From: CAIZQW01 sp942493055 | Lineage (GTDB): Bacteria; Verrucomicrobiota; Kiritimatiellia; RFP12; UBA1067 | Direction of reading: 5' to 3' | Assembly (NCBI GenBank): GCA_942493055.1 | Contig: OW818680.1 | Location: 5,332,001-5,396,000, forward strand | DNA: 64,000 nt | Shown: piece by piece, positions 35,201-43,940 of the stretch | Numbering within the stretch: the stretch's first letter is position 1 | Layout of the letters: every line of letters begins with the position of its first letter | The notes under the pieces: generated by a model | Database searches by the model: none | What the model was told of the DNA's origin: nothing | What the model saw: the letters and a program-made list of their open reading frames with translations, nothing else | Translations under genes and position numbers: made by a program

Positions 35201-35423
35201 TGCCTGTCTCGGTGACACGGAGAGGCGTCAGACGCTTGGCCTTTGAAAAATCGCCGGAGGTCGTCAGCTCGACGATGGCGTTCGTCTCCCATGCGCCGCC
35301 ATGGAGTTGCACGAGTTCGCCGGGCTCGACAGGCGCGGACCACCAGTAGATGCAGGACTTATCCTGTGCGAGCGTTGCGAAAGACAAGAGGACCGAAGCA
35401 AGGATGAGCGTTTTCTGTTTCAT
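32286..35423 (-). CDS. Large exported beta-helix (pectate-lyase-3-like) protein
   Basis: 1045 residues. Signal peptide (LILASVLLSFATLA), two N-terminal beta-sandwich-like regions, then a Pectate_lyase_3-type helix entered at FGAIPNDGLDDTLALQAALA...GGGVVYLPCGRF (about 235-280). Parallel coils run to about residue 720, then an alpha-helical segment and a final beta domain (LTIDNTRIGTDIQRG). Probably a secreted polysaccharide-active or binding enzyme; the substrate cannot be read. It is single-gene and convergent with the HzsA-related gene. The 279 nt between its start and the next plus-strand gene hold only weak inverted repeats and that gene's promoter. Confidence 0.75.
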   Translation of the reverse strand: MKQKTLILASVLLSFATLAQDKSCIYWWSAPVEPGELVQLHGGAWETNAIVELTTSGDFSKAKRLTPLRVTETGICFEYPRDCSPEKPAQCRVVSASGATSDPITLNETTPWWVQGDLGGDVSPGGWLRIFGRCLDRHNRAEVMLKNEKRELRLKLTRRDTWSLDAVVPVDAAPGTYTVSVFNGLGGRDGWRNAGSVSIRQPQTVWKTNRFDVIHFGAIPNDGLDDTLALQAALAQAATNGGGVVYLPCGRFQCSGTLQIPPRTLLRGESREATSLYWPDCEEPPENLIEGSTAFGIEELLIHAGKYRNGIVCKNEAAGKHELGGGFRVTDATPRDITIRRVILKLLIDQYLIKNTDEYEKRAYLRGNGLVIRDARNVLVEECDIYCSKEGSTTLYFVLSAEYLQIRKCRINGSGWAVVGGDKVIFEDNDAYNCTYSIAPVCRNLFWSRNRQHDLFTNNRESITHDGARTAHTGLLPARCEGTRMTLDFGDAKPSYRNGPDYWIGQNVQLVDGRGAGQTRTIVSLTNNIVLLDRPWSVTPDATSRFVVAAERRHLLYVDNDTEDSSIAIQLYGGLTDGVLARNRSARSGGFRGFGMDYHGIIPLWYVQYLDNEITAGSGYRGASNEMTPGDSVMEFSDHGRDGMTLTRSCVVRRGLLRNNARVSMTCANGIVENCLIQSTDTGITVGAKHATSIVLRGNRFEHVREPLDSIARQQTVMHPAERALIQLASAEAALGAPSPAVWADLKKTLARILSEAPTSAPGVEATVRDVLLQALRALSKQSANRSLDMRVAETLLGASLHIQAWDNGMTRLLASPDATEAVVTLQAGLVPGAPETACAVAFHNVPDWTFATNAPMHLVPGSLTTVKTAMRSSADPKGFFRMPARITYSGDGWALICETHLETLTQNRLCQWVIRDAKGSAGQPLTNTTVHGQMILSPLLGNSPTGTTVTAMAVLRVARATPVRFDFEGPIVLTIDNTRIGTDIQRGRWGGAALAPGDHVLKAVFTLTKPDEQLFKVSCDIAETCRAGDLTLLPAADVLKLNVR

Positions 35424-35665
35424 ATAGGAGCACTTTCTAATGTCTGGGAAGTATAGATTTCCTCCCCCTGGAACGCAAGAGCAAACAAGGTGTATGTAAA
35501 GAAGCTGTACAAACGGCAGTCCGATACGTCCTGCCGTACAGTACGGCGGGATCTATGAGACCGCCGAACGCCTGACAAGGCGTCGCGCTATAACTCATAG
35601 TGCGGTTTACTCCCCCGGTCAATGGATCGCAGATACGCCAAGAGAAAGGCTATAAAAAATGTTGC

Positions 35666-35695
35666 TTGTCCAACGTGTCCACGAACACGTATAAT
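35666..35695 (+). promoter_or_regulatory. Promoter of the LamG-glycosidase gene
   Basis: TTGTCC (35666-35671), 18 nt, perfect TATAAT (35690-35695), then 7 nt to ATG 35703. The geometry suggests a leaderless transcript. Confidence 0.55.
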
Positions 35696-35702
35696 TCAGA
35701 CT

Positions 35703-38700
35703 ATGTTAAGAAACAAATTTAAGCATAAGCTGCAGGATGGCATGGATGAGATGCATGAAAAAATATTCCGGTACGCTCTTTGGGTCATCGCTGGAGTTGT
35801 CATCAGCTTGCGCGCTGCGCCTGCTGATCCGTCACTCATCTTAAATCTGCCGTTTGATGAGGGCTCCGGCCCGCTGGCTGTTGACCGTTCTTCCAATGCC
35901 CTTGAGACTGATCTCTCCAATGTCCAATGGGCGAAAGGCGCCTTCGGTACCGCAGTCCACTTCAACGGCACCAATGGATTCATCGATCTCCCCGTTGTAC
36001 CGGGACTCAATGGTGCGACGCAGTTTACACTCTCGGTCTGGGCGACATGGGAAGATCCCTCTCCGCGACGGTATCCCAATCTGCTGACCTCGCAGAATTG
36101 GAGTCCCGGCGGCCTCATGCTGTTCGTTTCAGACAACTCCTGCTCTTTCCGCCTGGGACGCCCTGGCGAGCGCGCAGGCGTGGCTGGCAGCAAGTGGACA
36201 GAAACAGGTGCATCGCTTCTTAACGTGTTATCGCAACGCCAGTGGGCGCACCTCTGTGTCACCTTCAGCCTGCCGCATCTTACGGCGTACGTGAACGGCA
36301 AGCCCGTCAGCCGTGTCTTGTGGTCCTATCCGGTCGAGGCGAACGCGCTGCGTCTCGGCGGCTGGTTTGGTTCTGTCTGTCACAATGGCTTGCTCGATGA
36401 GCTGCGGATCTACTCGCGCGCTCTTCCCGAGGATGAAGTTTCCAGCCTCGCAGATGCGTCAACCCGCTTGAGCGCGGCCTATACGCTGGCGGATGAATCC
36501 AAATCCGTCCAGCCACTCGCAGCGACATTTAAGAATCGCCACGCCACGCTCGCCATCAACACGCATGGACAGGCGGTCTCCCTCCGCAACAGGACGAGCG
36601 GACGTGAATTGCTCGCCGCCCCGCAGCCGTTCGTCTCTGTCCGCCTGAAGGATGGACGTCAGCTCTCCGCCCGCACGGTCACACGCAGAGGTGACACGCT
36701 GACCTTCGCCTTCGCGCGCAATGAGGGTTCGGCAACCATCGAGGTCGACGCACGACGCGATTTCTTCACCTTCAGTGTCCGCGCCCTGACCCTGACCAAT
36801 GCTGCTTCACTCACCTTCTGCGCGTTGCCCGTTGCTGTCACGACATACCGTGGCACCATGGCCAACATGCTCTCGGATGATAGTGACGCGGTCTGCTTGC
36901 GCGGTTACGACCTGCCTGTCGAGATGGAGATCGCGGGCCACAGCCTGCGCGTCTGGACCACGGAGAAGTTTGGACTCACGGGCTGGCGTGCGGGACTTGC
37001 GGCTGGCTCCAAGTCTGAGATGCCCGCGATGTTGCGCGCCATGGCTGAACAGTCGTGCGTCCCTTATTCCAAACTCGGGGGTCCCTGGTCGCTGGAGGCT
37101 GAAGCGACCCGAGGCTCTTACCTGTTCGCAGATCTTTACGCCCCCTCGACGGATGACTGGATCGAGATTGCCCGTCGTGGAGGCTTTTCCACGCTCCATC
37201 TGCACGGCTGGTGGCGCACACTCGGACACTATGATGTCAGCACGAATCTCTATCCACGCGGTCTTGCAGATATGCAGGCAAGCGTGGCCAGAATCCACGC
37301 CGCAGGTCTCCGCGCAGGGATACACACCCTCACGGCCTGCATCGATCCAAACGATTCGTGGATCACACCCGAGGCCAGTCCGGACCTCATACCGTTTGAC
37401 ACCTACACGCTGGCCCGTGCGTTCTCGCCCACGGATACCGTGCTCTATGTGAATGAAAAACCCTCCGCCCGGCATGATGTGGTCTTCACCTATTCAGGCA
37501 ATGGCAATGCGATCCGAATCGGTTCCGAGATCGTGCAGTATGCCGAGATCTCACGCGAGCCTCCCTACGCCTTCTCAAAATGCGTGCGAGGTGCCTTTAA
37601 AACACGCCCTGAAGCTCATGCCGCAGGCGAGCAAGCCGATTATCTGCAACAGCGTTACATCTCCTTCTACCCGCAGCCTGACTCGCCTCTGGCAGATGAA
37701 CTCGCAGGATGCATTGCCAAGGTGTACAACACCTGCAAGCTCGACCAGCTCTACTTTGACGGCTCCGAAGGCATGATGAGCCGCTACGGCATCGATGCCA
37801 TGCGACACAAGATCATCAAGCGTCTTCAGGGCGACCCGCTGATCGAGGCGAGCTGTTACGGCGAACATAACTGGTGGTTCCACTCGCGCCTCGGCACATG
37901 GGATCATCCGGTCTGGGCCTCGAAACGCTTCCATGACGGACATGTCCTCGCCTGCGCCCACACCCGCGACGCGGATCTGCTCGGGCCGCAGATGGGGTGG
38001 TGGGCTCCGCGATATCCGTCTCCGCAAGCCCGCGGACACTTTCTCGACGAGATGGAATATTTCGCCTGCAAGAATCTCGGCCTCGACGCTGCCATGTCGA
38101 TCCAGGGCGTGAATGTCTCTTATGCGCCGCTCCCGTTTCACATTGAAAAGCAGTTCACGCTGCTCGGCTGGTATGAGCATCTGCGTCTCGCCCGCTACTT
38201 CGACACGCAGACCGTGGCCCGTATAGCCGTCCCCGGTGACGAGTTCCGCCTACGGCAGGAGTGCGACGGACGCTGGCAATTCACGCCTGTCAAGATGCTG
38301 TCGCACCGCATCAGCGCATTGGGCAACGGTTCGGAAGCATGGAAGGTTTATAATCCCGTGGCGGAACAGCCTGTCAGCGCCCGCATCGAAGCGCTCTACG
38401 CGGTTGCTGCGTATGACAGTCCCAATCGCAAGATGCTCGTCGGCCCTGAAGATTTTTCCGCTCTCCAAATCTCCACAGCCTCTTCCTCTGTTAAACTTAG
38501 CGCTACCGAAGCGCGTGGCGATGTCAAAGGAGGGGATCGTAATGTCCGTATATGCGCTGAAAACAAGGGGACGTCGAGCACAGGCGCGTGGGCGCGGGCA
38601 GTCATCTGTTTTCCTGAACCGTATCGAAATATCGGAGGGGCTGGCGCGTTCGGCGTGTGGGTCAAGGGCGATGGCAAGGGCGCGTTGCTGAATATCCAGC

Positions 38701-39650
38701 TTGCTACACCACGCGAGTACATGGATGCGCTCTCGGACCACTATGTCTCCCTCGACTTTACGGGCTGGCGCTATGTGGAGCTTCTTGCGCGCGAACGGGA
38801 CGTGGAGCGGATGCATGACTATGTCTGGCCCTACGGAGGTATTGGAGCCCACGCCATCTACCGAACCCCGCTCGACATGGCGCATATCTCGCAGGTGACG
38901 TTCTATCTCAACAGCGTACCGGCTGGCGGGAGTGTCGAGGTGATTCTCAGTCCGGTGATGGCGCTGCCGACGCAATCCGCTGCTCTCAAGAATCCGACAC
39001 TCACACTGAATGGGCAGACGTTGGCGCTGCCGCTGACACTTGCCTCGGGTGACTTTGCGGAGATCGAGCCTGACGGCCTCTGCACGCACTACAATGCGAA
39101 AGGCGACCCGCTCGCCTCTGTGCGTCCTGCGACGCTGCCGCTCCTGCGTGCTGGAGACAATGAGATTCGCTTTGACTGCGAGCGACCTCAGGGCGTCAGC
39201 GCCCGTGCAGAGGTCATGCTCAACGTGTTTGGTACACCGTTCGGCGCGTCCAACCCGAGACGCAAGATCGGCTGGGAGCATCTGGAACGTGAGTATGAGA
39301 TGACGCGTCTCTTTCTCTCTTCCAACGATCTGGACCACGCGTCATGGGATGTGGCTGTCCGGCCAAATGAGAAGACAACGCTGGAGATTGAACTCTGCGG
39401 TTCGATGAGATCACCCGCGTTGACAGTCAACGGAGAGACGCTAAGTTTCCCAGTCACGCTCAAGGCTGGTCAGCGTCTGCTCTGCAGAGACCGCCGTGCC
39501 TGGACAGTCCTTGACGCCAAACGCAATAAGCTCACAGAAGGCGCGCTGGATAAGAGAGTGCCGCTGCTCTCAGCAGGGCACAATCGAGTCACCTTCACCT
39601 GCGTCAACCCAGACCGCGCCCAAGTCAAGTTGGTGAAGGTTTATCAATGA
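35703..39650 (+). CDS. Exported LamG-domain putative glycoside hydrolase
   Basis: About 1315 residues. A signal sequence (YALWVIAGVVISL) is followed by a LamG/concanavalin-like domain (about 45-265; LPFDEGSGPLAVDRSS, TQFTLSVWATWEDPS, NGLLDELRIYSRALPEDEV). A supersandwich-like region follows, then a TIM-barrel-like centre with HLHGWWRTLGHYD and CKLDQLYFDGSEGM, and C-terminal beta domains. The YFDGSE segment resembles the nucleophile strand of retaining clan GH-D-like enzymes, but I cannot assign a CAZy family. ATG 35703 is placed by the promoter; ATG 35742 gives a shorter n-region and has AGGATGG ahead. Confidence 0.65.
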   Translation: MLRNKFKHKLQDGMDEMHEKIFRYALWVIAGVVISLRAAPADPSLILNLPFDEGSGPLAVDRSSNALETDLSNVQWAKGAFGTAVHFNGTNGFIDLPVVPGLNGATQFTLSVWATWEDPSPRRYPNLLTSQNWSPGGLMLFVSDNSCSFRLGRPGERAGVAGSKWTETGASLLNVLSQRQWAHLCVTFSLPHLTAYVNGKPVSRVLWSYPVEANALRLGGWFGSVCHNGLLDELRIYSRALPEDEVSSLADASTRLSAAYTLADESKSVQPLAATFKNRHATLAINTHGQAVSLRNRTSGRELLAAPQPFVSVRLKDGRQLSARTVTRRGDTLTFAFARNEGSATIEVDARRDFFTFSVRALTLTNAASLTFCALPVAVTTYRGTMANMLSDDSDAVCLRGYDLPVEMEIAGHSLRVWTTEKFGLTGWRAGLAAGSKSEMPAMLRAMAEQSCVPYSKLGGPWSLEAEATRGSYLFADLYAPSTDDWIEIARRGGFSTLHLHGWWRTLGHYDVSTNLYPRGLADMQASVARIHAAGLRAGIHTLTACIDPNDSWITPEASPDLIPFDTYTLARAFSPTDTVLYVNEKPSARHDVVFTYSGNGNAIRIGSEIVQYAEISREPPYAFSKCVRGAFKTRPEAHAAGEQADYLQQRYISFYPQPDSPLADELAGCIAKVYNTCKLDQLYFDGSEGMMSRYGIDAMRHKIIKRLQGDPLIEASCYGEHNWWFHSRLGTWDHPVWASKRFHDGHVLACAHTRDADLLGPQMGWWAPRYPSPQARGHFLDEMEYFACKNLGLDAAMSIQGVNVSYAPLPFHIEKQFTLLGWYEHLRLARYFDTQTVARIAVPGDEFRLRQECDGRWQFTPVKMLSHRISALGNGSEAWKVYNPVAEQPVSARIEALYAVAAYDSPNRKMLVGPEDFSALQISTASSSVKLSATEARGDVKGGDRNVRICAENKGTSSTGAWARAVICFPEPYRNIGGAGAFGVWVKGDGKGALLNIQLATPREYMDALSDHYVSLDFTGWRYVELLARERDVERMHDYVWPYGGIGAHAIYRTPLDMAHISQVTFYLNSVPAGGSVEVILSPVMALPTQSAALKNPTLTLNGQTLALPLTLASGDFAEIEPDGLCTHYNAKGDPLASVRPATLPLLRAGDNEIRFDCERPQGVSARAEVMLNVFGTPFGASNPRRKIGWEHLEREYEMTRLFLSSNDLDHASWDVAVRPNEKTTLEIELCGSMRSPALTVNGETLSFPVTLKAGQRLLCRDRRAWTVLDAKRNKLTEGALDKRVPLLSAGHNRVTFTCVNPDRAQVKLVKVYQ

Positions 39651-39730
39651 GGCAAGCCCGTCGCCAACGGAGATGGAATAAACGAAGAAGCGGCTTTTCT
39701 TGCATCCGAATGTCGCGAACCACACGAATC

Positions 39731-39823
39731 AGCGGCTCACCGGGACGGTTCGCCCTACCTGCTTCGCACGCGGCATCTATTGAGGTCCGAAGGCGGTAGG
39801 GCGAACCGTCCCGGTGAGCCGCT
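39731..39823. repeat. 29-bp perfect inverted repeat (REP-like palindromic element)
   Basis: Arms 39731-39759 and 39795-39823 are perfect reverse complements (left arm begins AGCGGCTCACCGGGACGG) around a 35-nt loop. It lies between the convergent LamG-glycosidase and alcohol dehydrogenase genes. It could end transcription in both directions or be a member of a dispersed palindromic family. The rest of 39651-39946 shows no gene. Confidence 0.8.
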
Positions 39824-39946
39824 AAGAGTAGCGCGCAGCGCTTAGGTAGGGCGACGTTCTCCGAACGCGCCGCAGAAGGGGAAGAGACCCGTACCCGTCT
39901 CCCCCCCGATATTCCATTATTCAACTATTCCAACATTCCAATGAAG

Positions 39947-41113
39947 TTACAGCGCCCACTTATAGATCTGGATGATGTCATCCAACGTGGGCGTGCGCGG
40001 GTTGGTGAAGCCGCAGGCATCCTTCTGCGCATTCAAGGCCATGGTCTTCAGATCCTTTGTCTTGACGCCCAGTTCCGTGAGTCCGCTTGGAATGCCGACA
40101 TCAATCGACAGTTGCTTGATCGCGATTAAGGCTAGTTCAGCCGCGTCGCGAGCAGATAAACCTTCCACGTTTTCACCCATGGCTTTAGCTATCTCAACGA
40201 AGCGATCCACTTTGGCGATCAGGTTGAACCGTTCGACATGAGGAAGCAGGATGGCGTTGCAGACGCCGTGCGGCAGATCATAGAACCCGCCCAGCTGATG
40301 GGCCATGGCATGTACGTATCCCAGGCTTGCATTGTTGAAGGCCATGCCTGCCAGGTACTCTGCATACGCCATATTGTCGCGCGCAAGCATGTCTGTGCCG
40401 TTGGCCACCGCTGCTCGGAGGTTTGTGGCAATTAACCGAATGGCCTGAAGCGCGCAGGCGTCAGTGACGGGCGTGGCAATGGTCGAAACATAGGCTTCTA
40501 CAGCATGCGTCAAGGCATCCATGCCGGTTGCCGCTGTCAATGCCGGAGGCATTCCTACCATGAGCAAAGGATCATTGATGGCAACATTGGGGGTCACCCG
40601 CCAATCAACAATCGCCATTTTGACGTGGTTGCTGGTGTTGGTGATGATGCAGAAGCGGGTCATTTCACTGGCGGTGCCCGCCGTGGTGTTGACAGCAATA
40701 AAGGGGGGCATGGGCTTGGTGGACTTATTGACACCCTCAAAGTCCCGGATGTTTCCGCCATTCGTGGAGACAATGCCGATACCCTTGCCGCAGTCATGGG
40801 CGCTGCCGCCGCCGAGCGAGATAATCAGGTCGCACTTCTTGTCTTTGAAAACTTTCAGTCCGTCATGCACATTGGTGTCGGTCGGGTTGGGGACAGTTCC
40901 GTCGAAGACCACTGTGTCTACGCCAGCGTCCTGTTTGATGAGATCCACGATCTTCTGGGTGATGCCCGCCTTGGTGATCCCTTTATCGGTGCAGATGAAG
41001 GGCTTCTTGCCGCCTAGCGCCTTCACTTGTTTGCCGATCTCCTTGTAGGAGCCAATCCCCATCAGTGATACCGTCGGAATGAAAAACCCGTAAACTTGCT
41101 CTCCTGCCGTCAT
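39947..41113 (-). CDS. Iron-containing alcohol dehydrogenase
   Basis: 388 residues of the Fe-ADH/1,3-propanediol dehydrogenase/lactaldehyde reductase family; NAD(P)-dependent, cytosolic. The nucleotide-binding turn is SLGGGSAHDCGKGI. The metal-site region includes TAATGMDALTHAVEAY and GYVHAMAHQLGGFYDLPHGV. ATG 41113 is preceded at 9 nt by AGGAGG; the frame runs open to 41221 but that extension is not family-like. The substrate is unknown; a role with lactaldehyde from fucose would fit the nearby fucosidase but is speculation. Confidence 0.92.
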   Translation of the reverse strand: MTAGEQVYGFFIPTVSLMGIGSYKEIGKQVKALGGKKPFICTDKGITKAGITQKIVDLIKQDAGVDTVVFDGTVPNPTDTNVHDGLKVFKDKKCDLIISLGGGSAHDCGKGIGIVSTNGGNIRDFEGVNKSTKPMPPFIAVNTTAGTASEMTRFCIITNTSNHVKMAIVDWRVTPNVAINDPLLMVGMPPALTAATGMDALTHAVEAYVSTIATPVTDACALQAIRLIATNLRAAVANGTDMLARDNMAYAEYLAGMAFNNASLGYVHAMAHQLGGFYDLPHGVCNAILLPHVERFNLIAKVDRFVEIAKAMGENVEGLSARDAAELALIAIKQLSIDVGIPSGLTELGVKTKDLKTMALNAQKDACGFTNPRTPTLDDIIQIYKWAL

Positions 41114-41277
41114 GGTAATAATCCTCCTCGCCATTAGGTCTGTTCTGTCCACTGCAATACGGCTATCTAAATAATAACAGATACATCCATACCTGTCGGA
41201 TAGCTGTAGTCGCAATAACAACTTGTTTTATAAATATCACCTGTGCGAACAGAAGGCAAGGAGAATAGTGGAAAAAC

Positions 41278-41409
41278 CAGCAATTCCAATTATGCCGTGA
41301 CAGCCTACTAAGATTCCGCCTAAAGGCGGTACTCCGAACGGGTTTGTGCAGAATTTTCCTGGTTTGGAGTTCCGCCTTTAGGCGGTCTCGGGCATAATTT
41401 GAATTGCTG
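41278..41409. repeat. 132-nt nested inverted-repeat element (MITE/BIME-like)
   Basis: Terminal arms 41278-41296 and 41391-41409 are inverted repeats with 18 of 19 matches (CAGCAATTCCAATTATGCC against its partner). Inside lie two copies of a second palindrome in opposite orientation: CCGCCTAAAGGCGG (41316-41329) and CCGCCTTTAGGCGG (41372-41385), each followed outward or inward by matching ACTCC/GGAGT. There is no coding content. It accounts for much of the 395-nt gap between the alcohol dehydrogenase and GH43 genes; nothing else clear is seen there beyond a GACG-CAAAA-CGTC inverted repeat near 41462. Confidence 0.8.
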
Positions 41410-41508
41410 AAAAAAACGATGGTGAGGGGGCTTTCTTTATAGTATTCTTTAACATGTACGAGACGCAAAACGTCATTTATAGTGATGATCAGCAGGAGAA
41501 CGATCAAA

Positions 41509-43932
41509 ATGAATAATGGACTACTTAGAAAATCAGTGCTTGTTCTGACAGTCATGGCATTCATGCTTCGTGTATGGGGGGATAACGCCCGCAATCCCAT
41601 TATTTACGCGGATGTGCCGGACATGGCCATGATTCGGGTGGGGGATACCTACTACATGTCCAGTACCACAATGCACATGAACCCTGGGCTTCCCATCATG
41701 AAGTCAAAGGATCTGGTGAACTGGACCTTGGTCAGATATGCGTATGACACCCTGGATGGTCATGATGAACTGGCACTCAAAAACGGAAAGAGCGCCTACG
41801 GAAAGGGATCATGGGCCAGCAGCTTGCGTTACCACAACGGGCTTTTTTATGTGACGACGTTTTCCGGGACAACAGGAAAGAACTATGTCTTTACCACGAA
41901 AGATATTGAGAAGGGGCCCTGGGCAGTCTCATCCTTCAAGCCCATGTTGCACGATCACTCGCTCTTCTTTGACGATGATGGACGTGTGTACATGATCTAC
42001 GGCGGCGGCAGGATCAAGATTGTCGAGCTGACCTCCGATGCCTCGGCCATCAAGCCTGGCGGGGTTGATCAGGTCATTATTGAGAATGCGAGTTTGGCCG
42101 CCGGGGAAAAGGTGGGCCTAGCTGCTGAAGGGTCTCAGGTGATCAAAGTCAACGGGAAGTATTATCTCTTCAATATTGCGTGGCCGCCGAGAGATATGCG
42201 CACGGTGACGGTCCATCGGGCGGACCGGATCACAGGTCCGTACGAAGGGCGAGTCGCACTCCATGATCAAGGCGTTGCGCAGGGAGGGTTGATTGATACG
42301 CCCACGGGCGATTGGTATGCCTATCTCTTTCAAGACCATGGAGCTGTCGGACGCATTCCCTTCTTAGTCCCGGTCACCTGGAAGGATGGCTGGCCAGTTT
42401 TCGGCATAGAGGGCAAGGTTCCGGATACAGTGCCGCTTCCAGCCAGCAAAGGCCTGATTCCGGGCATTGTGGCCACGGATGAATTCCTCCGCCGTCCTGG
42501 CGAAGCCGTACTGCCGCTGGTCTGGCAGTGGAACCATAATCCCGACAACAGCGCCTGGTCGCTGAATGAACGCCCTGGGTTTCTGCGTTTGAAAACGTCA
42601 AGCGTCTGCACCGGCCTCCTTGATGCGCAAAACACATTGACGCAGCGGACGTTCGGACCGAAGTGCACCGGAACCATCGCGCTGGAGTGCGGCGCGATGA
42701 AGGAGGGTGATTGTGCTGGCCTTGCCGCGCTCCAAAAGAACTACGGTTTCGTGGGCGTGAAAATGTCGGAAGGTAAAAAATCAATCGTCATGGTCAATGC
42801 CTCACGCGGCGCACCTGAAGAGGTTGCACGTATTCCCTTCACAGCAACAAAGGTCTACCTCAAGAGCGAAATGAATTTCAAGGACAGAACAGACACGGCA
42901 CTGTTTTACTACAGTTTGGACGGGGTGAGCTGGCAGGGGATCGGCAATGCGCTGAAGATGACGTATACGCTTCCACATTTCATGGGCTATCGCTTCGGAC
43001 TCTTCAACTTCGCGACAAAAACGACAGGCGGATATGTGGACTACGACTATTTCCGCGTGAGTACGCACGCACAAATGGAAAGTATAGCCACTGAAGGCAT
43101 GGACAGAATCCGCATTGAGCCGGATATCCCGTATGCAGGTAGCAGCAATACCCGGCAGCGGCTTGATCTGTATCTGCCGAAATCGCCGAAGAGCAAGAAG
43201 CCCTTGCCGCTGGTCGTCTTTATCCATGGGGGCGCTTTTATCTATGGTGATCGGAAATTGGACCCTGCGCCTGGCGATCCGAATGGGTTGCGCTTAGTCC
43301 TGTCATTGGTTGCCAGCGGTGAATACGCAGGCGCCTCAATCGGGTATCGTCTCTCCAATGAGGCAAAATGGCCCGCGCAAATCCATGACTGCAAGGCTGC
43401 AATCCGCTGGCTGAAGGGTAACAGCGAAAAGTATGGGATTGACCCCACCCGCATAGGCGTTATGGGGACATCAGCCGGCGGGCATCTTTCGGCATTTATC
43501 GGCACAAGCGGCGGCACGTCAGCGATGGAGGGTGATCTGGGGGGCTTTTCAGGGGGCAGCACTCAAGTCGCCTGCGTGGTGGATCAATACGGCCCTACCG
43601 ACTTTTTGGTCCTGCATGGTGAAAACAATCGCTCCTTGGATACGCCCGCCGCCCAATTGATCGGCGGCGCGCTACCCGATCATCTTGACGCGACGCGCAG
43701 CGCTTCACCACTCACCTATGTCTCAACGGCGAACCCGCCCTTCCTGATTATTCATGGGACAAATGACGGGTTCGTGAATTTCAAGCAGTCGGAACTGCTC
43801 TACGAGGCCTTACGTAAGAAGGGTGTCGATGCTACGCTAGTTCCTGTCACGGGAGGAGGCCACGGCAACTTTCCTGCGCAGGGTGTTTCGGAGCGGATCA
43901 CGGCCTTTCTCGACAAACATCTTCTTAAATAA
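41509..43932 (+). CDS. GH43 glycosidase - esterase (BD-FAE-type) fusion, exported
   Basis: 807 residues. Signal peptide, then a GH43 five-bladed propeller (about 25-330; NPIIYADVPDMAMI with the catalytic-base Asp) and a GH43 C-terminal beta-sandwich (about 330-520). The second half is an alpha/beta-hydrolase esterase: FIHGGAFIYGD (oxyanion hole near 572), nucleophile Ser655 in GTSAGG, and the late Asp/His in HGTNDGF and GGGHGNF. A two-activity enzyme removing arabinose or xylose and acyl groups from a xylan-like chain is the natural reading. AGGAG lies 10 nt before ATG 41509. Confidence 0.85.
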   Translation: MNNGLLRKSVLVLTVMAFMLRVWGDNARNPIIYADVPDMAMIRVGDTYYMSSTTMHMNPGLPIMKSKDLVNWTLVRYAYDTLDGHDELALKNGKSAYGKGSWASSLRYHNGLFYVTTFSGTTGKNYVFTTKDIEKGPWAVSSFKPMLHDHSLFFDDDGRVYMIYGGGRIKIVELTSDASAIKPGGVDQVIIENASLAAGEKVGLAAEGSQVIKVNGKYYLFNIAWPPRDMRTVTVHRADRITGPYEGRVALHDQGVAQGGLIDTPTGDWYAYLFQDHGAVGRIPFLVPVTWKDGWPVFGIEGKVPDTVPLPASKGLIPGIVATDEFLRRPGEAVLPLVWQWNHNPDNSAWSLNERPGFLRLKTSSVCTGLLDAQNTLTQRTFGPKCTGTIALECGAMKEGDCAGLAALQKNYGFVGVKMSEGKKSIVMVNASRGAPEEVARIPFTATKVYLKSEMNFKDRTDTALFYYSLDGVSWQGIGNALKMTYTLPHFMGYRFGLFNFATKTTGGYVDYDYFRVSTHAQMESIATEGMDRIRIEPDIPYAGSSNTRQRLDLYLPKSPKSKKPLPLVVFIHGGAFIYGDRKLDPAPGDPNGLRLVLSLVASGEYAGASIGYRLSNEAKWPAQIHDCKAAIRWLKGNSEKYGIDPTRIGVMGTSAGGHLSAFIGTSGGTSAMEGDLGGFSGGSTQVACVVDQYGPTDFLVLHGENNRSLDTPAAQLIGGALPDHLDATRSASPLTYVSTANPPFLIIHGTNDGFVNFKQSELLYEALRKKGVDATLVPVTGGGHGNFPAQGVSERITAFLDKHLLK

Positions 43933-43940
43933 AGTCAACT

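Noticed and set aside
35437..35622. 61-codon minus-strand frame upstream of the LamG gene
   Set aside because: No ribosome site, low-complexity composition, and it overlaps promoter-type sequence of the divergent gene.
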